Of a stretch of DNA of 31,313 nt, positions 1 through 7,078 are shown one piece after another. Location: positions 1-31,313 of the forward strand of contig DASQWC010000194.1 in NCBI GenBank assembly GCA_035640475.1. Reading direction: 5' to 3'. The position numbers and the translations under genes are program-made. This DNA comes from DASQWC01 sp035640475. Its GTDB lineage: Bacteria; Actinomycetota; JAICYB01. Within the stretch, counting starts at the first letter, position 1, and each line of letters begins with the position of its first letter. Below the pieces are notes generated by a model, which made no database searches, was not told where the DNA came from, and saw only the letters and a list, made by a program, of their open reading frames with translations.

Positions 1-186
1 GTCGGCACCGCCGAGGCCGACGATGACGTCTGAGCCCGAGGTGCCCTCGATCTTGTCTGCACCTTCCGTACCGACGATGGTCGCTTCGAAGCCCCAGCAC
101 GTCGGGGCTGCCGACGCCGGTGCCGGCAGGAGCGCCAGCCACAAGCCGGCCAAAAGCATGCACGCCCGGCGGAGTCTTGGTGTCAC
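1..186 (-). CDS. Secreted RTX-like (hemolysin-type calcium-binding repeat) protein, N-terminal fragment
   Basis: The frame runs off the left edge of the window; 62 codons are visible. I chose the GTG at 186 because a GGAAGGGG purine run lies just upstream; an in-frame ATG nine codons later is the alternative. Residues 1-27 form a signal peptide: a basic start (PRLRR), a Leu/Ala-rich core and an Ala-rich cleavage region (PASAAP). The mature part begins CWGFEATIVGTEGADKIEG, followed by SGSDVIVGLGGAD. This is the G-T-x-G-x-D / G-S-x-x-D-V-I-x-G-x-G-G-x-D rhythm of RTX nonapeptide repeats, which bind calcium in secreted proteins. The start lies 30 bp downstream of the galactokinase stop, so it may be the last gene of that transcript. 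The effector part of the protein is outside the window, so the specific role cannot be told. Confidence 0.72.
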   Translation of the reverse strand, partial: MTPRLRRACMLLAGLWLALLPAPASAAPTCWGFEATIVGTEGADKIEGTSGSDVIVGLGGAD

Positions 187-216
187 GAGGGGCCCCTTCC
201 GTCGCTTGTCGACCAA

Positions 217-1203
217 CTATACGACCGGATGTCGGCCGTTCCCAGGACCCACCTCACCGGCGGCGTCGACGGCCTTCACCTTGAAGGCCGTCGACCCTGG
301 CAACCGGGTTCGAACCATGCGCGCCACGTCCTCCTCGGTGCCCGCGTGGACGACGGCGAGCACACACCCGGCGAAGCCGGCGCCCACGAGGCGTGCGCCC
401 GCGCACGCCTCGTGGGCGCCCACCACCGCCACAGCTTCGTCCAGCGCCGGCGAGGAGACCTCGAAGTCGTCGCGAAGCGAGGCGTGCGAGCCGGAGACGA
501 GCGCGCCGAGCGCCGCGAGGTCGCCCGCTCGCAGCACGGCGGCGGCTTCGAACACACGGCGCTGCTCGGAGGAGGCGTGACGAACGCGCTTCGGCTCCCC
601 TGCCTCGACCTCGGCCCGCCGCTGCGCGTAGCGCCCATCGGCGAGCCGACGTCTCGTCCCCGTATCGACGACGACAAACCCGATCGAGGGCGGAATCGGC
701 ACGTACTCGATCGCGCCGGTCGCGCAGTCGAGCAGGAGTGCGTGGCCGGCTCGTCCGCGAAGCACCGTCGTTTGATCCATGACACCTCCGCGCACGCCGG
801 ACGCGAGCTCCTCAGACCTCCTGAGCAGGTCCGGCTCGATGTCGGCACCACCGCTGAGCGCGAGCGCGATCGCAACCTCCAGCGCGGCCGACGACGACAA
901 CCCGGCTCCGATCGGAATGCTCGACGTCACCTCGCCGCGAAAACCACCGACCGAGTGACCGGCCTCCTGCAACGCCCGCCGCACGCCGGCAATGTACGGC
1001 TCGAGGTCACCGTCGTTCGACCGGAGCACGACGTCGTCGGCTTCCGACCCTGTGATCCGCACCTCGAGATCGCACGCGAACGGCAGCACCGTCCCGCCGA
1101 GGTAATCGATGTGCTCGCCGATGATGTTGACGCGCCCGGGGGCGCGGTAGGTGCGAGTGCTAGAAGGCGTTGACGATATGCCGCAGCTCCCCGACGCGTC
1201 CAT
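217..1203 (-). CDS. galK: Galactokinase (GHMP kinase family)
   Basis: Galactokinase phosphorylates alpha-D-galactose to galactose-1-phosphate in the Leloir pathway, in the cytoplasm. Visible motifs: the galactose-binding signature GRVNIIGEHIDYLGG near residues 23-37; the GHMP ATP-binding motif PIGAGLSSSAA near 97-107; GGVMDQ, which carries the catalytic Asp; and a C-terminal glycine motif, GAGFAGCVLAVV. The segment SHASLRDDFEVSSPALDEAV is typical of GalK. At 328 aa it is shorter than the usual 380-400. ATG 1203 is the only ATG/GTG/TTG in frame before the signature, so the gene overlaps the end of yraN by 44 nt; no strong ribosome binding site is visible. No other Leloir genes are in the window. 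A related GHMP sugar kinase is possible, but the match to GalK is good. Confidence 0.88.
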   Translation of the reverse strand: MDASGSCGISSTPSSTRTYRAPGRVNIIGEHIDYLGGTVLPFACDLEVRITGSEADDVVLRSNDGDLEPYIAGVRRALQEAGHSVGGFRGEVTSSIPIGAGLSSSAALEVAIALALSGGADIEPDLLRRSEELASGVRGGVMDQTTVLRGRAGHALLLDCATGAIEYVPIPPSIGFVVVDTGTRRRLADGRYAQRRAEVEAGEPKRVRHASSEQRRVFEAAAVLRAGDLAALGALVSGSHASLRDDFEVSSPALDEAVAVVGAHEACAGARLVGAGFAGCVLAVVHAGTEEDVARMVRTRLPGSTAFKVKAVDAAGEVGPGNGRHPVV

Positions 1204-1519
1204 CGGTCATGAAGACCGAGATCACGTCGAAGCGTAGCGTGCGCGCGCGGCGTCCTTCACGCTGCAGGTATTCGAGGGCAAGACGGCGAAGCCGGCGGCG
1301 CTTGGGGATCGTCACGGCTTCCTCCGGCAGGCCGAACTGGCTGGACGTGCGGGTCTTGACCTCGCAGAAGACCAGCGTGCCGTTGCGCTCGCACACGATG
1401 TCGAGCTCGCCGCCGCGGCAGCGGTAGTTGCGATGCAGTATTCGGTAGCCCTGGTCGGTGAGCGACACGGACGCAGCCTGTTCACCGAGACTGCCGACCA
1501 CCTGCCTGGCCTGCGTCAT
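1160..1519 (-). CDS. yraN: YraN family (UPF0102) endonuclease-like protein
   Basis: A 119-aa protein of the UPF0102 family, whose fold is that of Holliday-junction-resolvase-like nucleases; its cellular role is not settled. Visible features: GEQAASVSLTDQGYRILHRNYR, then RGGELDIVCERNGTLVFCEVKTRTS, containing the nuclease-like E-x-D ... E-V-K arrangement, and a basic C-terminal half. I start it at ATG 1519, giving MTQARQVVGSLGEQ as in the family. The open frame continues to 1783, but the extra residues come from a GC-rich repeat and from antisense reading of DUF2469. It sits after rnhB and DUF2469, as in mycobacteria and streptomycetes. Its 3' end overlaps galK by 44 nt. Confidence 0.88.
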   Translation of the reverse strand: MTQARQVVGSLGEQAASVSLTDQGYRILHRNYRCRGGELDIVCERNGTLVFCEVKTRTSSQFGLPEEAVTIPKRRRLRRLALEYLQREGRRARTLRFDVISVFMTDGRVGELRHIVNAF

Positions 1520-1579
1520 TCTAGGAGCGTACGAACCGGCGCTGACAATGGCGCGCTTCCGCGCGCTCCCAGTCAGATC

Positions 1580-1638
1580 GGGGGGCTGCCGCGCTCCGCG
1601 CGGCGGCTCCGCTACGCTCCGCGGCCCCCCGAACCCCC
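1580..1638 (-). repeat. GC-rich intergenic repeat element, copy 1
   Basis: The 122-nt gap between DUF2469 and yraN holds a very GC-rich block. Read on the minus strand it begins GGGGGTTCGGGGGGC, continues through nested GC hairpins (GGAGCGTAGCGGAGCC and CCGCGCGGAGCGCGG) and ends in GCAGCCCCCC. The outer G-run and C-run can pair into one long stem. Related blocks lie at 6343-6483 and 15270-15340, in the same orientation and also between consecutive minus-strand genes. It could act as a terminator, a processing site or a REP-like element; there is no T-run. Confidence 0.6.
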
Positions 1639-1641
1639 TAG

Positions 1642-1977
1642 CTACTCGTTGGTACCGAGCTCCCGAGCCAGCTCTTCGATCACCGAGGAGTCCTTGGTGA
1701 GCTCCTCGATGTTCACGTCGCGGAACGTGAGCACACGGACGTTGGAGACGAACCGGGCCGGGCGGTACATGTCCCACACCCACGCGTCCTGGAGCTCGAG
1801 CTGGTAGTAGACCTGCTGGCGGTCGTCCCCGAGGATCTTCAGATCGACCTCGTTGCAGAGGTAGAAGCGGCGCTCCGTCTCGACGACGAACCTGAACATG
1901 GGCAGGACGTCGCGATACTCCTTGTACAGCTGGAGCTCCATCTCGGTTTCGTATTTTTCGAGGTCTTCAGTCGACAT
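1642..1977 (-). CDS. DUF2469 family conserved actinobacterial protein
   Basis: A 111-aa acidic protein of unknown function. The N-terminus MSTEDLEKYETEMELQLYKE and the central RFVVETERRFYLCNEVDL are characteristic of DUF2469, a family of short cytoplasmic proteins found almost only in Actinobacteria. In Mycobacterium the homologue lies directly after rnhB, as here. The start is ATG 1977, with a GAGAG purine run just upstream; rnhB ends 42 nt before. There are no membrane segments or catalytic motifs. The family has no assigned activity; its fixed position in the lepB-rnhB-yraN block is the main clue that it belongs to a basic cellular process. Confidence 0.92.
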   Translation of the reverse strand: MSTEDLEKYETEMELQLYKEYRDVLPMFRFVVETERRFYLCNEVDLKILGDDRQQVYYQLELQDAWVWDMYRPARFVSNVRVLTFRDVNIEELTKDSSVIEELARELGTNE

Positions 1978-2019
1978 GGCGCTCTCGGCTCAAATCTACA
2001 CCTGCCCCTTCAGACCCGG

Positions 2020-2685
2020 TTAGAAGTCGGCAAGCGACGGCTGATACGACGCCACGCCGCGAAACGACCTGCGATGGACCGGCGACGGACCGAGCGAGCG
2101 GATCGCCGCCCAGTGCTCGTCGCTTCCGTACCCCTTGTTCGACGTGAAGTTGAACCCGGGGTGGGCCGCGTCGAGCGTCGCCATGAACGCGTCCCTCGAC
2201 ACCTTCGCGACGATCGACGCCGCCGCGACGGCCGCGGACAACGCATCGGCTTTCGGCAGGCCGACCCATGGGGCGCCGTCGTCGTCCATCGGGAAGTGAT
2301 CGCTGATCACGTATTGCGGCGTCGGCCGCAGCGCCTTCACGGCCCGCTTCAGCGCCTTGAGGTTCGAAACGCCCAGACCGTCGTCGTCGATGTCTTCCGG
2401 ATCCACCACGCAATATGAGACGGCAACGGCAAGGCGGTGGATCTCCGCGGAGCACACCTCACGCTCCTCGGGCGAAAGCATCTTCGAATCGCAGAGATCC
2501 TTCGGCAGCGCTCGGAGATCGAGCAACACCGCCGCCGTCACGAGCGGTCCGGCCAGTGCGCCGCGACCGACCTCGTCGACGCCGGCAACGTAGCGAAACC
2601 CCTTGCGCTTCAGGATCGCTTCGAGACGTCCGGCGGCGGGCGGGCGCCGCTTGGCTACAGGCCGCTGAACCTGTTTGGTGGCCAA
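2020..2685 (-). CDS. rnhB: Ribonuclease HII
   Basis: RNase HII cuts the RNA strand of RNA-DNA hybrids and removes single ribonucleotides from DNA. Visible motifs in the 221-aa protein: GVDEVGRGALAGP (residues 35-47, with catalytic Asp37 and Glu38), DSKMLSPEER (the conserved D-S-K), a third acidic position in QYVISDHFPM, and AAASIVAKVSRD, with a fourth Asp. The first 30 residues are a basic, Pro/Ala-rich leader. The best start is TTG 2685, which overlaps the end of lepB by 31 nt; no ATG or GTG lies between it and the first motif. It is co-transcribed with rplS and lepB upstream and DUF2469 downstream by position. Confidence 0.94.
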   Translation of the reverse strand: MATKQVQRPVAKRRPPAAGRLEAILKRKGFRYVAGVDEVGRGALAGPLVTAAVLLDLRALPKDLCDSKMLSPEEREVCSAEIHRLAVAVSYCVVDPEDIDDDGLGVSNLKALKRAVKALRPTPQYVISDHFPMDDDGAPWVGLPKADALSAAVAAASIVAKVSRDAFMATLDAAHPGFNFTSNKGYGSDEHWAAIRSLGPSPVHRRSFRGVASYQPSLADF

Positions 2686-3389
2686 ACTAGGACGAAGGCC
2701 TTGCCGATGATCTTCCGGCGCTCGATGCCCCGGAAGTTCCGGCTGTCCGACGAGTTCCCACGGTTGTCCCCCATGACGTAGTACTGGCCGTCGGGCACCG
2801 GGAACGCGGGCACGTTGTCCTTGTCCAGCCTCGGCCCCGAGTCGGGTGAGCTGCGGAACGTGATCTTCCGACCGTCCCTGGGACGGCCGTCCGGTCCGAG
2901 CGGGACACAGTCCGGCTCGTCGCAGACGTAGACCTCTCCGTTCTCGATCTGCACCGTCTCGCCCGGAAGGGCGACGATTCGCTTGATGAAGTCGCGGGTA
3001 TCCGCGGTGGGCAGGCCGAAGACCTCCGCGAACCAGTCCAGCGCCTTCCGGCCGAAGCCGCGCTGGCAGCCGGCCGGGGCCGTCTCGCCCTCGTTGGTCT
3101 CACAGGGGTCAGGGTACGGGTCGTGGAAGACGATGACGTCTCCGCGCTTCGGATCCCCGAATCGGTAGCTGAGCTTGTTCACGAGAACGCGGTCGCCCTG
3201 CTCCAACGTCGGCTCCATCGACGCCGAGGGGATGTAGAACGCCTGAACCAGGAACGCCTTGATCAAGAGCGCGATGCCCAGGGCGAGCGCCACGAGGACC
3301 GGGAGCTCCTTGAAGAACCGGACGACGCTGTGGCCGGCGCCGGAGGCCGGCTCCGGAGGCGAGGGAGCGATGACTTCCTCGCGAGACAA
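2655..3389 (-). CDS. lepB: Signal peptidase I
   Basis: Type I signal peptidase, which removes signal peptides from exported proteins on the outer face of the membrane. The 244-aa protein has a short cytoplasmic N-terminus, one transmembrane helix (about residues 29-50), then PSASMEPTL with the nucleophile Ser57, and RDFIKRIVALPGE with the general-base Lys136. The late box GDNRGNSSDSRNFG-like region follows (GDNRGNSSDSRN). An insertion with two Cys pairs (DPCETNE...AGCQRG and VCDEPDC) lies between the boxes. The start is TTG 3389, two bases after the rplS stop, so it is probably translated by coupling. It should process the secreted proteins encoded elsewhere in this window. Confidence 0.95.
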   Translation of the reverse strand: MSREEVIAPSPPEPASGAGHSVVRFFKELPVLVALALGIALLIKAFLVQAFYIPSASMEPTLEQGDRVLVNKLSYRFGDPKRGDVIVFHDPYPDPCETNEGETAPAGCQRGFGRKALDWFAEVFGLPTADTRDFIKRIVALPGETVQIENGEVYVCDEPDCVPLGPDGRPRDGRKITFRSSPDSGPRLDKDNVPAFPVPDGQYYVMGDNRGNSSDSRNFRGIERRKIIGKAFVLVWPPNRFSGL

Positions 3390-3391
3390 CG

Positions 3392-3745
3392 TCAGTCCCG
3401 CTTCTCTTTGATCCGCGCGGCCTTACCGACTCGATCCCGCAGGTAATAGAGCTTGCTGCGGCGGACGTCTCCGCGAGTCACCACATCGACCGACGCAACC
3501 GAGGGCGAGTGGAGCGGGAACGTCCGCTCGACCCCGACACCGAACGAGATCTTGCGCACGGTGAATGTCTCTCGTGTCCCTCCGCCGCGTCTGCGGATCA
3601 CGACACCCTGGAACGTCTGGATTCGCTCGCGTGTCCCTTCGACGACGCGCACGTTCACCTTGACGGTGTCACCGGGGCCGAAAGCCGGGAGGTCGTCCCG
3701 GATGAGCGCTTTCTCGACGGCGTCGGACAGGTTGAGTTTGGGCAT
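3392..3745 (-). CDS. rplS: 50S ribosomal protein L19
   Basis: L19 sits at the interface of the 30S and 50S subunits. The 117-aa protein has the family's usual length and sequence, including PAFGPGDTVKVNVRVVEG, RIQTFQGVVIRRRGGG, ETFTVRKISFGVGVERTFP, and the C-terminal RRSKLYYLRDRVGKAARIKEK. The start is ATG 3745 with AAGGA nine bases upstream. In most bacteria rplS follows trmD directly; here a rhodanese and a methyltransferase gene lie between, so rplS is likely read from its own upstream region at 3746-3798 or by read-through. Confidence 0.97.
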   Translation of the reverse strand: MPKLNLSDAVEKALIRDDLPAFGPGDTVKVNVRVVEGTRERIQTFQGVVIRRRGGGTRETFTVRKISFGVGVERTFPLHSPSVASVDVVTRGDVRRSKLYYLRDRVGKAARIKEKRD

Positions 3746-3798
3746 GGGTCAGGTCCTTATGGGTTGGCGCAGGCGATGATACCGCAGCTACTCGGGGC

Positions 3799-4641
3799 TC
3801 ACGCCCCTCTTTCGACGGGCACCCCGACGAGCGAGCCCCATTCCGTCCAGGAGCCGTCGTAGTTCCGGACGGCCGGCACGCCGAGCAGCTCGTTCAGCAC
3901 GAACCACGTGTGAGCCGAGCGCTCGCCGATGCGGCAGTAGGCCACCGTCTCCTTGTCGAGATCGACGCCCTCGGACTCGTAGAGCTCGCGGAGCTCGTCC
4001 GGGGCCTTGAACTCGCCGTCGTCCTCGTTGACCGTCTTCGACCACGGGATGTTCTTCGCGCCGGGGATGTGACCGGGCACGTACGCGGCCTCCTGCGGCA
4101 GGTGGGGCGGAGCGAGGAGCTCGCCGGCGAACTCCTGCGGCGAGCGGACGTCCACAAGATTGACCTTGTCTGCGTTGCTGAGGATGTAGTCGCGGAAGGC
4201 GCGGATGTCCGCGTTCGGATCCTTTGCCGTGTACGTCGTCGGTTTCCGCTCCGGAACGTCCGGCGTGAGCTCGCGGCCTTCGAGCTCCCACTTCTTCCGG
4301 CCGCCGTTCATGAGCTTGGCGTTGGTGTGCCCGTAGTACTGCAGGTACCAGTACGCGTAGGCAGCGAACCAGTTGTTGTTGCCGCCGTACAGCACGATCT
4401 GCGTGTCGTTGGAGATGCCCGACTTGCCGAGGAGCTTGCTCAGGTCGTCTTTGGAGATGAAGTCGCGTCGGATCGGATCCTGCAGGTCGGTGCGCCAGTT
4501 CCAGGCAATTGCCCCGGGAATGTGGCCGCGCCCGTACGCCTCGGTGTCTTCGTCCACTTCGACGACGGCGATGTTCTCGTCGCCGGCGTGCTCCTCGACC
4601 CACTCGGTCGAAACGAGCACGTCCTTCGCGTAATCGGCCAT
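3799..4641 (-). CDS. Thiosulfate/3-mercaptopyruvate sulfurtransferase (two rhodanese domains)
   Basis: Transfers sulfane sulfur through a cysteine persulfide. The 280-aa protein has an N-terminal inactive rhodanese domain (about 8-125, with GHIPGAIAWNWRTDLQ) and a C-terminal catalytic domain (about 145-278) with GHIPGAKNIPW and the active loop YCRIGERS, whose Cys236 is the nucleophile. CRIGERS matches actinobacterial thiosulfate sulfurtransferases (SseA/CysA type) better than the CGSGVTA loop typical of mercaptopyruvate enzymes; substrate preference is inferred from this loop only. The start is ATG 4641 with a strong AAAGGAGG upstream, suggesting high translation. It lies between the methyltransferase and rplS, breaking the usual trmD-rplS pair. 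Confidence 0.93.
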   Translation of the reverse strand: MADYAKDVLVSTEWVEEHAGDENIAVVEVDEDTEAYGRGHIPGAIAWNWRTDLQDPIRRDFISKDDLSKLLGKSGISNDTQIVLYGGNNNWFAAYAYWYLQYYGHTNAKLMNGGRKKWELEGRELTPDVPERKPTTYTAKDPNADIRAFRDYILSNADKVNLVDVRSPQEFAGELLAPPHLPQEAAYVPGHIPGAKNIPWSKTVNEDDGEFKAPDELRELYESEGVDLDKETVAYCRIGERSAHTWFVLNELLGVPAVRNYDGSWTEWGSLVGVPVERGA

Positions 4642-4698
4642 GCGAGTCCCTCCTTTGCCTTACCTGGGGGAGAGAGGTGACGAGGGGCGGAAATCTTA

Positions 4699-5625
4699 TC
4701 AGGGACGCGCGTGCAGGACGGCTTCCCATGCTTCGCCGCCCGTGCGCGCGCGGAGGTGATACGCGGCGTGGACGACGACCGAGGAGAACCCCGCGTCGAC
4801 GAGCATCTGCGCCGTCGCGTCGAGGGACGCCGTCCACCACACCGCATTCTTCCAACCGCCCTGAAATCGCAGGATCGGCTCGTCCGGCAGTCTCGGATCG
4901 AACGTCATGGACACAATCGCGAGCTCCTTGGTCACCGAGCGGACGCGGCGCAGAGCGCGGCTCGGCGACTCCAGGTGCTGCAGGACGTCGCCGATGTGGA
5001 CGAGCTCGAACTCACCCACGCTCGACGGATCGATGTCGTAGACGTTGCGTGTGATCCGCTCGACGCGGGAGCCGAGCGCCTCCTTGGCCAGGGCGAAGCC
5101 GCCGCCGAACTTCTGATCCAAACCCGATGCGTCCAGGGCGGCCCCGATGGCCGCCGGGAACTGGATCTCGGAGAGCTTGTCGAGGTCGAGGGCTATCACC
5201 TCGGCTCCCCTGCGCTCGAACTCGAAGGCCCAGAAGCCGTCCCAGGTGCCGATGTCCAGGGCGCGCTTGCCGCGCAGATTCTCGGGGATGCCGTAGTAGG
5301 GAACGATCGGCCTCAGGTCGAACGCCCCGGGTGTGACCACACCGCCGGGCAGCTCGATCGTGTGGTACCAGATGCGCGAGCCAACACGCGTTGCCAGGTC
5401 CTGCTCCTGGTCGGCGCCGCCGCTCCACCCGTCCGGCAACGTCTCGAGCGTCGCGCGGAGGCCGGCCACGTACTGGTCGGCCTTGCCCCGGCGCATGTCG
5501 ATATGAAGACCCGGCGGATTCTCGGCGAGCGAGATCAGATCGGAGATCGGACGGGTGCGGGGACGCCACTGGGCCGGCCCGGCATCGACTCTGGGCGCAC
5601 GGAATCGTCTGCGCTGTACACGCAT
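4699..5625 (-). CDS. CmoB-like (DUF1698) SAM-dependent methyltransferase
   Basis: A 308-aa class I methyltransferase. Motif I is RALDIGTWDGFWAFEFERRG (about residues 121-140), followed by AEVIALDLD for SAM ribose binding. The stretch WYHTIELPGGVVTPGAFDLRP before it resembles the WYH...L.dG..TPG.fD segment of CmoB, the carboxy-SAM tRNA-uridine-34 enzyme, and related DUF1698 proteins. The actual substrate is unknown; Actinobacteria use such proteins for small molecules as well as RNA. I start at ATG 5625, just after the trmD stop; a GTG immediately before is the alternative. Longer versions of this frame only read antisense through trmD. Position right after trmD suggests co-transcription. Confidence 0.8.
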   Translation of the reverse strand: MRVQRRRFRAPRVDAGPAQWRPRTRPISDLISLAENPPGLHIDMRRGKADQYVAGLRATLETLPDGWSGGADQEQDLATRVGSRIWYHTIELPGGVVTPGAFDLRPIVPYYGIPENLRGKRALDIGTWDGFWAFEFERRGAEVIALDLDKLSEIQFPAAIGAALDASGLDQKFGGGFALAKEALGSRVERITRNVYDIDPSSVGEFELVHIGDVLQHLESPSRALRRVRSVTKELAIVSMTFDPRLPDEPILRFQGGWKNAVWWTASLDATAQMLVDAGFSSVVVHAAYHLRARTGGEAWEAVLHARP

Positions 5626-5656
5626 CACCGGGAAATACGCGGGGTCGTCCGATGTC

Positions 5657-6337
5657 TTACGGACGAAGGTCGGGCCGCCGCTCTCGTGTTCTGTGTTCGG
5701 CCTGCTCACGGCGCCACTTCTCGATGGCGCCGTGGTCCCCGGACAGGAGCACGTCCGGGACGGCGTGCCCGCGGAAGTCGGCGGGCCGCGTGTAATGGGG
5801 GTGGTCGAGGAGGCCGTCCTCGAAGGACTCCCGCACGATCGAGCCGGGCTCCCCGACGACGCCGGGCACCAGCCGGGCCACGGCGTCGACGACGACGACC
5901 GCGGCGGCCTCTCCCCCGGCCAGGACGTAGTCTCCGATCGAGAGCTCCTCGTCGACCAGCTCGGCCGCCACGCGCTCGTCGACTCCCTCATACCGCCCGC
6001 ACAACAGCACGAGCCATTCGAGTGATGCCAGCTCGCGCGCAATGCCCTGCGTGAGGCGGCGACCCTGGGGGCTGAGAAGGATCACGCGGGGATTGTCCGT
6101 CGTCCGGTGCGGTGCGATCGACTCCACCGCCGCAAAGAGGGGCTCGGGCGTCATGACCATGCCCGGACCGCCGCCGAACGGCTCGTCGTCCACTTTGCGG
6201 TGCTTGTTCGACGTGAAATCGCGGAGATCGTGCGTGCGGACGTCCACGAGGCCGCGCTCGGAGGCCTTGCCCAGCAACGCGGCCCGGAAGAACGGCGTCA
6301 GCGCATCGGGAAAGATCGTGACGACATCGATGCGCAA
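5657..6337 (-). CDS. trmD: tRNA (guanine-N1-)-methyltransferase
   Basis: Makes m1G37 in tRNAs, which prevents +1 frameshifting. The sequence is typical: RIDVVTIFPDALTPFF at the start, KVDDEPFGGGPGMVM (about 48-62), and the SPOUT trefoil-knot motifs LSPQGRRL (88-95), LLCGRYEGVDER (111-122) and SIGDYVLAGGE (133-143), then LDHPHYTRPADFRG. I choose TTG 6337, which gives the family N-terminus and 226 aa. The frame stays open upstream to an ATG at 6412, but that part is translated GC-rich repeat. No clear ribosome binding site is seen, so expression may depend on the upstream transcript through the repeat. Confidence 0.95.
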   Translation of the reverse strand: MRIDVVTIFPDALTPFFRAALLGKASERGLVDVRTHDLRDFTSNKHRKVDDEPFGGGPGMVMTPEPLFAAVESIAPHRTTDNPRVILLSPQGRRLTQGIARELASLEWLVLLCGRYEGVDERVAAELVDEELSIGDYVLAGGEAAAVVVVDAVARLVPGVVGEPGSIVRESFEDGLLDHPHYTRPADFRGHAVPDVLLSGDHGAIEKWRREQAEHRTRERRPDLRP

Positions 6338-6342
6338 AGCTA

Positions 6343-6483
6343 TTTGACCGGGGCCGCTTCGCTCATTTGACCGGGGGCGCTGCGCCCCCCGGACCCCCCG
6401 CGCCTTCGGCATGCGCTTCGCTCATTTGACCGGGGGGGCTGCGCCCCCCGGACCCCCCGCGCCTTCGGCATGAGCTTCGCTCA
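6343..6483 (-). repeat. Tandem GC-rich repeat, two full 59-bp units plus a remnant
   Basis: Units at 6366-6424 and 6425-6483 are 59 bp each and nearly identical. On the plus strand each starts TTTGACCGGGGG, carries GGGCGCTGCGCCCCCCGG or a close variant, then ACCCCCCGCGCCTTCGGC, and ends GCTTCGCTCA. A shortened unit at 6343-6365 keeps only the two ends (about 36 bp internally deleted). The block fills the whole gap between the sortase and trmD, and the sortase stop codon (6481-6483) is the last three bases of the final unit. It resembles the elements at 1580-1638 and 15270-15340. Confidence 0.85.
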
Positions 6484-7068
6484 TGCCGAGAGCTCGGCGC
6501 GTGCAACGAGACGATCGCGCCGGGTGCCGATGCTGCGGTCGAAGGGGCCGAAACATGTGATCAGCGTGGCAACCTGAGCGCCGTTGCGATTTCCGAGGAG
6601 CTCGGTGGCGTCGATGTTGCGATCCATCTTGCGCAGCCACGTGATCCGATACGTCATTTGTCCACCCCGGCCGCGAACGATCACTTCGTCTCCCGGCTCG
6701 AGCTCTCCGAGCCGAGCGAAGGGACCGGGCCGCCCGGACCAGTCGACGTGCGCGTCGAAGAGCGCGTTGCCTTCACCCGGTCTGCGTCCACTCCACCAGC
6801 CCACGTCGTCACCCGTGACGGGGGCCGCCATCTTGCCGTCCGCTTCCGTACCGACGGGGACGACCGGCGCGCGGACACCAATCCGCGGAATCTCCATCTC
6901 GGCCGGTACGAAGATCGGAACGGGAACCGGCGTAGCGATGACACGCTGCGCCTGCACCTGATCTGCCGTCGTCGCTTCGACCGGCATGAATCCGACGGCC
7001 CCGACGGCCAGCGACAGCGACACCGTGAAGGGCACGCGCACGTGTTCGAAGAGGGTCGAAAAGCGCAT
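6481..7068 (-). CDS. Class F-type sortase
   Basis: Sortases are membrane-anchored transpeptidases that attach surface proteins to the cell wall. The 195-aa protein has an N-terminal membrane segment (about 13-30), a linker rich in Pro/Val, then a sortase beta-barrel: IPRIGVRAPVVPVGTE (60-75), the catalytic His107 in ALFDAHVDW, Cys172 in TLITCFGPF, and an Arg-rich RRDRLVARAE near the end that supplies the third catalytic residue. The H-V-D-W and TCFG patterns fit class F (and related E) enzymes of Actinobacteria. ATG 7068 lies 10 nt after the rimM stop, so it is in the rpsP-rimM transcript, an unexpected place. A candidate substrate is the protein at 10304-10735. Confidence 0.85.
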   Translation of the reverse strand: MRFSTLFEHVRVPFTVSLSLAVGAVGFMPVEATTADQVQAQRVIATPVPVPIFVPAEMEIPRIGVRAPVVPVGTEADGKMAAPVTGDDVGWWSGRRPGEGNALFDAHVDWSGRPGPFARLGELEPGDEVIVRGRGGQMTYRITWLRKMDRNIDATELLGNRNGAQVATLITCFGPFDRSIGTRRDRLVARAELSA

Positions 7069-7078
7069 CAACTCGATG

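Noticed and set aside
229..1173. Long plus-strand open frame opposite galactokinase
   Set aside because: It is the antisense shadow of a clear GHMP kinase in GC-rich DNA; its translation has no domain-like sequence.
5626..6042. Longer N-terminus for the CmoB-like methyltransferase
   Set aside because: The added residues are out-of-frame trmD sequence rich in Ser, Arg and Pro; the family-like protein begins near 5625.
6338..6412. ATG start for trmD at 6412
   Set aside because: The 25 extra residues translate the GC-rich repeat; TTG 6337 gives the conserved RIDVVTIFP start.
6343..6483. CRISPR-like array
   Set aside because: The units are directly tandem without unique spacers and GC-rich throughout; it is a tandem duplication of an intergenic element.
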